Below, one piece after another: positions 58,668 to 64,000 of a DNA stretch of 64,000 nucleotides (positions are counted from its first letter, which is position 1; every line of letters starts with the position of its first letter). The DNA is from UBA2767 sp965228625 (GTDB lineage Bacteria; Pseudomonadota; Alphaproteobacteria; Rhizobiales; Methyloligellaceae). A program made the position numbers and the translations under genes. The stretch lies in the NCBI GenBank assembly GCA_965228625.1, contig OZ245829.1, positions 2,790,001 through 2,854,000 of the forward strand, written 5' to 3'. The notes beneath the pieces were generated by a model. The model saw only the letters and a list, made by a program, of their open reading frames with translations, made no database searches and had not been told where the DNA came from.

Positions 58668-59918
58668 TCAGGCGGGTGACTTGCGTACGGACGCAAGGAG
58701 CCGCGGTAGCGGACGCTCGTCGATCGGGATGTGAATCAGCGCGGCAAGCAGCCCGAGCGCGACGCCGGCCCACCAGACCGGATCGTAGGAGCCGGTCTTG
58801 TCGTAGAGCCATCCGCCGAGCCAGACGCCGCTGAAACTCCCGAGCTGGTGGCTGAAAAACACGATGCCGAAAAGCGTTGCCATGAAGCGCGTTCCGAAGA
58901 CCTGCCCGACGATTCCTGTGGTCAACGGCACCGTCGACAGCCAGAGAAAGCCCATGGCGATTGCAAACGCGTAGATCGTGAATTGCGTCTTGGGCGCCAG
59001 CAACAGGCACGTGATCGCCACCGCGCGCAGGAAATAGATGAGCGCGAGACTGTCCTTCTTGCTGTAGCGCTGTCCGACGGCGCCCGACATATACGCGCCG
59101 AATATGTTGCACAGGCCGACAAGCGAGATCGCGATCGCGCCGGTTTGCGGGCTGAGTCCAAGGTCCGTCACGTAAGCCGGAAAGTGCACGGTGATGAAGG
59201 CCACGTGGAACCCGCAGACAAAGAACCCGATTGTCAGCAACACGTAGCCCTTGTGCGAAAAGGCCTCATGCATGGCTTGCGAGAAGGTCTGCTCCGCCTT
59301 GGCCGCGACCTGAGCGGCCCCGGAGCGCGCCCGCGGCAACAGGAGCGCGGCCGGAATGATCGCGAGAACGGACGTGGCCAGCACCAGCAGGGCCGAATGC
59401 CAGCCATAGGCCGAGATGAGCGCCTGCGCGAACGGTGAAAACACGACCTGGCCGGCGGAACCCGCGGCGGCGCCAATGCCGAGCGCCATGGACCGTTTTT
59501 CCGGGCCGACCGCCTTGGCGATGACCGCCAGCGCCAGGGAGAAGGCCGTGAAGGCGACGCCCATGCCGGTGGTGAAGCCGGCAAACACGTGAAACGCGTT
59601 ACCGGTCTCCGAGTTCGCCATGCCCCAGATGCCGAAAGAGTAGACGAGAGCGCCGCCGATGAGGATTTTTCTCGCGCCGTACTTGTCGGCAAGCATGCCG
59701 GCGACCGGCACGCCGATCCCCCACATCAGGTTCTGGATGGCGAGCGCCAGACCGAAGGTTTCGCGGGACCAGCCATTGGCCGTGGTCATCGGCTCGAGAA
59801 ACAGGCCGAAGGACGAGCGCGCGCCGAAACCGACCAGGGAAATGATGCAGCCGGCAACGATGACCAGCCAGACGCTGGCCGGAAGTCCCTTCTGTGCCGG
59901 CGGACTTTCAGTGTTCAT
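58668..59918 (-). CDS. MFS transporter
   Basis: A 416-residue permease with twelve helices. The family start SVWLVIVAGCIISLVGFGARSSFGLFLEPM and the loop motif GMLADKYGARKIL point to the same OFA-like group as the gene at 51927. The ATG at 59918 has GAGG upstream; the frame is open much further, but without homology. It is divergent from a MarR gene and is probably its target. Confidence 0.9.
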   Translation of the reverse strand: MNTESPPAQKGLPASVWLVIVAGCIISLVGFGARSSFGLFLEPMTTANGWSRETFGLALAIQNLMWGIGVPVAGMLADKYGARKILIGGALVYSFGIWGMANSETGNAFHVFAGFTTGMGVAFTAFSLALAVIAKAVGPEKRSMALGIGAAAGSAGQVVFSPFAQALISAYGWHSALLVLATSVLAIIPAALLLPRARSGAAQVAAKAEQTFSQAMHEAFSHKGYVLLTIGFFVCGFHVAFITVHFPAYVTDLGLSPQTGAIAISLVGLCNIFGAYMSGAVGQRYSKKDSLALIYFLRAVAITCLLLAPKTQFTIYAFAIAMGFLWLSTVPLTTGIVGQVFGTRFMATLFGIVFFSHQLGSFSGVWLGGWLYDKTGSYDPVWWAGVALGLLAALIHIPIDERPLPRLLASVRKSPA

Positions 59919-60040
59919 GACAACAACCTCATAGCTGCAAGGCTTGAACAAACGCCGCGGTCCGGCACAGGCGGCCTCCCTCATATAGTCCCTGTTATCG
60001 AAACTGCCAGTTGAAAGACACTGGAAGCGTGGTATATTCG

Positions 60041-60066
60041 TGTAATTACACTTGTGTAAATACACA
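60041..60066. promoter_or_regulatory. Two adjacent palindromes, likely MarR operator
   Basis: TGTAATTACA (60041-60050) is a perfect palindrome and TGTGTAAATACACA (60053-60066) another. They lie in the 215-base divergent region of the MFS and MarR genes. Such AT-rich palindromes are typical for MarR-family operators, so MarR may repress both genes. Confidence 0.65.
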
Positions 60067-60133
60067 TATATGTCAATCGGAGATTTGCGAAATCGCGACC
60101 GAACCAGACGGATTTGCGCCAACTGCCGGGCAC

Positions 60134-60550
60134 ATGCCCGTACCGACCGAGTGTTCATGCTCGATGCTGAGGCGAACGGCGCGTCATGTAAGCCAGGCCT
60201 ACGACAACGCCTTGTCGGACGTGGGTCTCAAGGCCTCGCAATTCATGGTGCTCGCGCATGTCGAGCGCACGGAAGGTCTCACGATCACTGAATTGGCACG
60301 GCAGCTCGGCCTTGACCGCACGACCCTGACACGCAACCTGCGGCCGCTCGTCGGCGCGGGCTGGATTCGGGTATCCGATGCGGCGGACAGGCGTGCCCGT
60401 GCGCTCTACCCGACGAGCAGCGGCCGCGACCTGGTGGCGCGGGCCAAGCCGCTGTGGCGCAAGGCAGAGGACGCATTTCGCGGGTCGATGGGAAAACCGG
60501 ATGTCAGCGAACTGCGACGCCTTCTGGACGTGGCGCTGACCCGGAGCTAG
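60134..60550 (+). CDS. MarR family transcriptional regulator
   Basis: A 138-residue winged-helix regulator: QFMVLAHVERTEGLTITELARQLGLDRTTLTRNLRPLVGAGWI and DAADRRARALYPTSSG. The N-terminus has two close Cys (PTECSCSML), which could sense oxidants. The start is uncertain: the ATG at 60134 has no clear ribosome binding site, and the frame is open to a TTG at 60011. It overlaps the convergent hydroxylase gene by four bases. Confidence 0.88.
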   Translation: MPVPTECSCSMLRRTARHVSQAYDNALSDVGLKASQFMVLAHVERTEGLTITELARQLGLDRTTLTRNLRPLVGAGWIRVSDAADRRARALYPTSSGRDLVARAKPLWRKAEDAFRGSMGKPDVSELRRLLDVALTRS

Positions 60551-61800
60551 ATCTCCTGGCCTTTGAGCAGCCGTGGCAGGGTGCCGGTCAGTCCGGCCGC
60601 CTCGCGCACGAAGAACCGCTTCAGAACGGGTGCGCGGTCGACAAGGCCGAGGCCGAGAGAACGCACCGAACGCAGCGGGGCGATGTCGTTCGAGAACAGC
60701 CGGTTCATCGTATCCATGGCAAGCCCGGAAAAGGCGCTGTCGAACCGGCGCCATCGCTGGTAGCGCTCCAGAACGGGCTCCGATCCGATGTCGAGGCCGA
60801 GACGCGCCGCCTCGATCACCACTTCCGCCAGGGCGGCCACGTCGCGCAGACCGATATTGAGCCCCTGTCCGGCAAGCGGGTGGACGCCGTGGGCCGCATC
60901 GCCGACAAGCGCGAGGCGGTCCGCCACGAACGCGCGCGCCAGATGCATATCGAGCGGAAAGGCGGCCCGCGGCCCGGCGACCGAAAGCGCACCATAGAGA
61001 CCGCCCATACGTTTCCTCGCCTCTTGCAGGAACGCCTCGTCGTCAAGCGCGACGATCTCGTCGGCACGCCTGCGCGATTCCGTCCAGACCAGTGAAACCC
61101 GGTCGCCCTGGAGCGGCAGGATCGCAAACGGACCGGGCGGGAGAAAATGCTGAACCGCCCGGCCATCATGCGGCCGCTCGATGCCGAGGGTGGCAACGAT
61201 GCCCGACTGCGGATAGGACCAGCCGACCGATTTGATGCCGGCCTGTCGGCGCAGCGCCGACCGCCGTCCGTCCGCCGCGACCAGAAGCCTCGCCTGCACC
61301 GGCCCGCCGCCGTCCAGCCGGGCCGTGACCCCGGTCGCGCCGACGGAAAAATCCTCCACGACGTCCGGCGCCTGGAACGAGATGCCGTCCGCGGCTTCCA
61401 CGCACGAAAGCAACGCGCCGCGCAGGATGTGGTTTTCGAGCATGTAGGCGGCGGGCTCCCCGTCGCCGAGCGCACCGTCAAAATGCAACAGCGATGGCCG
61501 GGCCACCGCGTCCGCCGGGCTGTCGGTGATGTCGATCTCCGTGAAGGGTTGGGCGTGCGACTGCACCTCGTCCCACACGCCCAGGGACTGGAACAGGTGC
61601 ACGCTGGCGGCGGATAGTGCCGAGGCGCGGCCGTCATTGGCGGCGGCGCGGGCGATTTCAGGTGGGGTACGATCGACCACGGTGACGCGCAACGCCCCGC
61701 GCGACGATCTTGAGAGGGCCAGGGCGGCGGCCAGCCCGACAAAGCTCCCGCCGGCGATCAGGATGTCGCAGGTTTTCGGTTCCGCACGCGATTCGGCCAT
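60547..61800 (-). CDS. UbiH/UbiF/Coq6 family FAD-dependent hydroxylase
   Basis: A 417-residue flavin monooxygenase that hydroxylates the ubiquinone ring. FAD motifs: IAGGSFVGLAAALALSRS (residues 14-31), LLVAADGRRSALRR and GDAAHGVHPLAGQGLNIGLRD. Which ring position it modifies cannot be told (UbiH, UbiF and UbiL share the pattern). Confidence 0.92.
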   Translation of the reverse strand: MAESRAEPKTCDILIAGGSFVGLAAALALSRSSRGALRVTVVDRTPPEIARAAANDGRASALSAASVHLFQSLGVWDEVQSHAQPFTEIDITDSPADAVARPSLLHFDGALGDGEPAAYMLENHILRGALLSCVEAADGISFQAPDVVEDFSVGATGVTARLDGGGPVQARLLVAADGRRSALRRQAGIKSVGWSYPQSGIVATLGIERPHDGRAVQHFLPPGPFAILPLQGDRVSLVWTESRRRADEIVALDDEAFLQEARKRMGGLYGALSVAGPRAAFPLDMHLARAFVADRLALVGDAAHGVHPLAGQGLNIGLRDVAALAEVVIEAARLGLDIGSEPVLERYQRWRRFDSAFSGLAMDTMNRLFSNDIAPLRSVRSLGLGLVDRAPVLKRFFVREAAGLTGTLPRLLKGQEI

Positions 61801-61903
61801 GGGTCTACCCGGATATTCTTGACAGCCGGCCCCGTCATCCGCCTCATGGGCGTCGCACTCCGACGAAATTTACCCAAACAGCCCGTTTTGGCAGAGGCAG
61901 CGA

Positions 61904-62776
61904 ATGGTCAGCGCAGTCAAACGTCTCCTTTCCATACTCGATCTTGAGCAGCTCGAACACAACCTGTTTCGCGGACGCAGCCCGCAGGACGGATGGCAGC
62001 GCGTATTCGGCGGGCAGGTCATCGGCCAGGCGCTGGTGGCCGCGGAGCGTACGGTCGATGAACGCATGGCGCATTCGCTTCATGCCTATTTCATGCGGCC
62101 GGGAGATCCCGCGGTTCCGATCATCTACGAGGTCGACCGGATTCGGGACGGGCGCAGCTTCAACACGCGGCGGGTGGTCGCCATCCAGCACGGTCATGCG
62201 ATTTTCTCCATGTCCGTGTCTTTTCATCTTGAGGAGCCCGGATTCGACCACCAGTCCGAGATGCCCGAGGTGCCGGATCCGGAGGATCTGGCGAGCGTCA
62301 ACGAGATCAAGGAACAGTTCCTCGACCAGATGCCGCCCAACATCAAAAGATACTTCGAGCGCGAGCGGCCGATCGAACTGCGCCCCGTCGACTCGTCTCG
62401 CTTCTTCGCACCGAAAAAACGCGAGCCCCGGCAGTCCATGTGGATCCGGGCCACCGACGATCTGCCGGACGATCCGGCGCTGCATCAATGCGCGCTCGCC
62501 TATGCCTCCGACTTCTCGTTGCTCGACACCGCGCTGATCGCCCACGGACGGCTGCTGTTCGACCCGGGTCTCATGCTGGCGAGCCTTGACCATGCCATGT
62601 GGTTCCACCGTCCCTGCCGCGCCGACACCTGGCTGCTCTACACCATGGACAGCCCCGCCGCGCACGGCGCGCGCGGCTTCTGCCGGGGCAGCATCTTCAC
62701 GCCTGACGGGGTGCTCGTCGCCTCGGTCGCGCAGGAAGGCCTGATCCGCGAGAGACGCGACGTGAAACCCGCCTGA
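61904..62776 (+). CDS. tesB: Acyl-CoA thioesterase II
   Basis: A 290-residue double hot-dog thioesterase. FRGRSPQDGWQRVFGGQVIGQAL, LHAYFMRPGD, IYEVDRIRDGRSFNTRRVVAIQ, YASDFSLLDTAL and the C-terminal GSIFTPDGVLVASVAQEGLIR are typical. The Asp-Ser/Thr-Gln active site (ASDF, SLLDT, AQEG) is present. It hydrolyses medium- and long-chain acyl-CoA. It is divergent from the hydroxylase gene across about 100 bases. Confidence 0.95.
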   Translation: MVSAVKRLLSILDLEQLEHNLFRGRSPQDGWQRVFGGQVIGQALVAAERTVDERMAHSLHAYFMRPGDPAVPIIYEVDRIRDGRSFNTRRVVAIQHGHAIFSMSVSFHLEEPGFDHQSEMPEVPDPEDLASVNEIKEQFLDQMPPNIKRYFERERPIELRPVDSSRFFAPKKREPRQSMWIRATDDLPDDPALHQCALAYASDFSLLDTALIAHGRLLFDPGLMLASLDHAMWFHRPCRADTWLLYTMDSPAAHGARGFCRGSIFTPDGVLVASVAQEGLIRERRDVKPA

Positions 62777-62914
62777 CGGGTTGGGCGTTTTTTAGGCGAA
62801 TCGCCCCTTTTGCTGAAAATTTGTGCACATTGGCGCGCTGTTTTTGCGGCAAATCTCGCGTCTTGCTCCGAATCATCCAGCCGAATCAACGTATTGCGAA
62901 TTTGTTAACGGAAC

Positions 62915-62929
62915 TGGCACGGGCCTTGA
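62915..62929 (+). promoter_or_regulatory. Sigma54-type promoter of glnK-amtB
   Basis: TGGCACG-GGCC-TTGA fits the minus-24/minus-12 consensus TGGCACG-N4-TTGC except for the last base. It lies about 108 bases upstream of glnK in a 260-base gap. A possible NtrC site near 62823 (TGCAC-N5-like) is weak. Confidence 0.7.
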
Positions 62930-63036
62930 GTCTCTCCCCTCATTCGCGAGCGATCCGCTCGGGATCTTGAACAACTGTGCGCGTCGCCATGCTGCGCAAG
63001 CGGCGGTGACGAGCGCAAGACACGGGGAGCTGACGA

Positions 63037-63375
63037 ATGAAACTCATTACCGCCGTCATCAAGCCGTTCAAGCTGGACGAGGTGCGCGAGGCGCTGACCG
63101 AACTCGGGCTTGAGGGCATGACGGTATCCGAAGTCAAGGGCTACGGGCGGCAAAAGGGCCACACGGAGATCTATCGCGGCGCCGAGTACGCCGTGAACTT
63201 TCTGCCGAAGGTCAAGATCGAGGTGGTCGTACCGGCCAAGCTCGCCGACAAGGCAACCGAAGCAATCATCAAGGCTGCGAAGACAGGTCAGATCGGCGAC
63301 GGCAAGATTTTTGTCGGACCGATCGAGAAAACCATCCGCATCCGCACGGGAGAGACAGATGCCGATGCGCTGTAG
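63037..63375 (+). CDS. glnK: P-II nitrogen regulatory protein GlnK
   Basis: A 112-residue PII protein: KLITAVIKPFKLDEVREAL, GYGRQKGHTEIYRGAEY with uridylylated Tyr51, and IGDGKIFVGPIEKTIRIRTGE. It signals nitrogen state by 2-oxoglutarate and ATP/ADP and blocks AmtB when nitrogen is plentiful. Adjacent amtB and the sigma54-type promoter favour GlnK over GlnB. Confidence 0.95.
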   Translation: MKLITAVIKPFKLDEVREALTELGLEGMTVSEVKGYGRQKGHTEIYRGAEYAVNFLPKVKIEVVVPAKLADKATEAIIKAAKTGQIGDGKIFVGPIEKTIRIRTGETDADAL

Positions 63376-63409
63376 TTCGAAGGAATCAACCACTTTTCGG
63401 GGGTTTAAC

Positions 63410-64000
63410 ATGATGAGAACGCGCAACCTGCTCGCGCCGACATTGAGCCTGGCCGCCGTGCTGGCCCTGTTTGTCGACCCTGCGCTTGCGCAGCAGACGA
63501 CACCAGCCGCGCAGGAGGCGGCGCCGGCCGCGGCGACGGCCGTTCCGGCGGACTCGAAATACGTTTTCAACACGCTTCTGTTCCTGATCGGCGGCTTTCT
63601 GGTCATGTGGATGGCGTGCGGCTTCGCGATGCTCGAGGCCGGCATGGTGCGTTCCAAGAACGTCGCCATGCAGTGCACCAAGAATATCGGCCTCTACTCG
63701 ATTGCCGGTCTGATGTACTGGGTCGTCGGCTACAACCTGATGTATGACGGCGTCGACGGCGGTTACATCGGCTCGTTTCTGCCGAAAGTGATCCCCGATC
63801 CGGGCGCGGATGCCGGCGACTATGCCGCCGCCTCGGACTGGTTCTTCCAGATGGTGTTCTGCGCCACCGCCGCGTCAATCGTCTCGGGAACGCTCGCGGA
63901 GCGCATCAAGCTTTGGCCGTTCCTGATCTTCGTCGCCATTCTCTGCGGCTTCATCTACCCGATCCAGGGCGCCTGGAAATGGGGCGCAGGCTGGCTTCAG
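63410..64000 (+). CDS. amtB: Ammonium transporter AmtB, 3' truncated by window end
   Basis: The frame runs from the ATG at 63410 (or 63413) to the window end, 197 codons without a stop. It begins with a signal peptide (NLLAPTLSLAAVLALFVDPALA), then an Ala/Pro linker and Amt helices: LLFLIGGFLVMWMACGFAMLEAGMVRSKN, then FFQMVFCATAASIVSGTLAERIK. The Phe of FCATAA is in the channel vestibule. It conducts ammonium and is controlled by GlnK. A GGGG stretch lies upstream. Confidence 0.95.
   Translation, partial: MMRTRNLLAPTLSLAAVLALFVDPALAQQTTPAAQEAAPAAATAVPADSKYVFNTLLFLIGGFLVMWMACGFAMLEAGMVRSKNVAMQCTKNIGLYSIAGLMYWVVGYNLMYDGVDGGYIGSFLPKVIPDPGADAGDYAAASDWFFQMVFCATAASIVSGTLAERIKLWPFLIFVAILCGFIYPIQGAWKWGAGWLQ

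Noticed and set aside
62823..62860. Possible NtrC site upstream of glnK
   Set aside because: Only one half matches TGCAC; not strong enough to list as a site.

Overview
The window is a gene-dense, high-GC chromosomal segment of an alphaproteobacterium, most likely of the order Hyphomicrobiales (Rhizobiales). Supporting signs are the rplS-leuC-leuD-leuB-asd order, alphaproteobacterial families (DUF2585, DUF1127, Mpo1-like, GcvA-type LysR), an L19 with an alphaproteobacterial C-terminal extension, and a glnK-amtB pair behind a sigma54-type promoter. I see no insertion sequence, integrase, prophage block or CRISPR array. One tRNA gene (Gly, GCC) is present.

Layout. 1-9.7 kb: the end of a membrane adenylate cyclase, trmD, then four unrelated genes (GNAT, Ca2+/H+ antiporter, SDR, DUF2585) that separate trmD from rplS; a secreted CHAP/NlpC-like protein; a dialkylglycine-decarboxylase-like aminotransferase divergent from a LysR regulator. 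9.7-24 kb: leucine and aspartate-semialdehyde genes (leuC, leuD, leuB, asd) interspersed with a small ACT-like protein, DedA, two tandem secreted HECGH proteins, TauE/SafE, a CoA-transferase, cupin, DJ-1, VOC, UspA, an AGCS symporter and cytochrome b561. 24-31.5 kb: VIT protein, Nudix, acyl-CoA synthetase, and a SARP-type regulator beside two small-protein genes that share an upstream 14-bp element, then an L,D-transpeptidase.

31.5-39.8 kb looks like one regulon: an ECF sigma/anti-sigma pair, and a divergent locus holding an operon (DUF1611-like P-loop protein, ABC transporter with a degenerate ATPase, alpha/beta hydrolase) and a subtilisin-like protease with 28 consecutive Asp. The sigma gene and both divergent units carry the same GGGAATAA...CGTT promoter. 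39.8-44.1 kb: NhaC-type antiporter and a modular peptidoglycan-active protein.

44.1-51.2 kb looks like a zinc-starvation island. Two Zur-like boxes precede DUF1826 and two COG0523 (CobW/ZigA) GTPases. A SnoaL-like protein, a glutathione-dependent formaldehyde dehydrogenase lacking two of the four structural-zinc cysteines, and an iron-type alcohol dehydrogenase follow. Two decayed DUF1826 tails lie between these genes, suggesting growth by duplication.

51.3-64 kb: CAP protein, two MFS transporters, GDPD, YkuD_2-like protein, tRNA-Gly, YbaK-type deacylase, CnoX-type thioredoxin-TPR protein, Lon-N protein, Trm112, MarR regulator with palindromic operators, UbiH-type hydroxylase, TesB, glnK and the start of amtB. 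The two most interesting regions are the ECF/poly-Asp protease locus and the zinc island.
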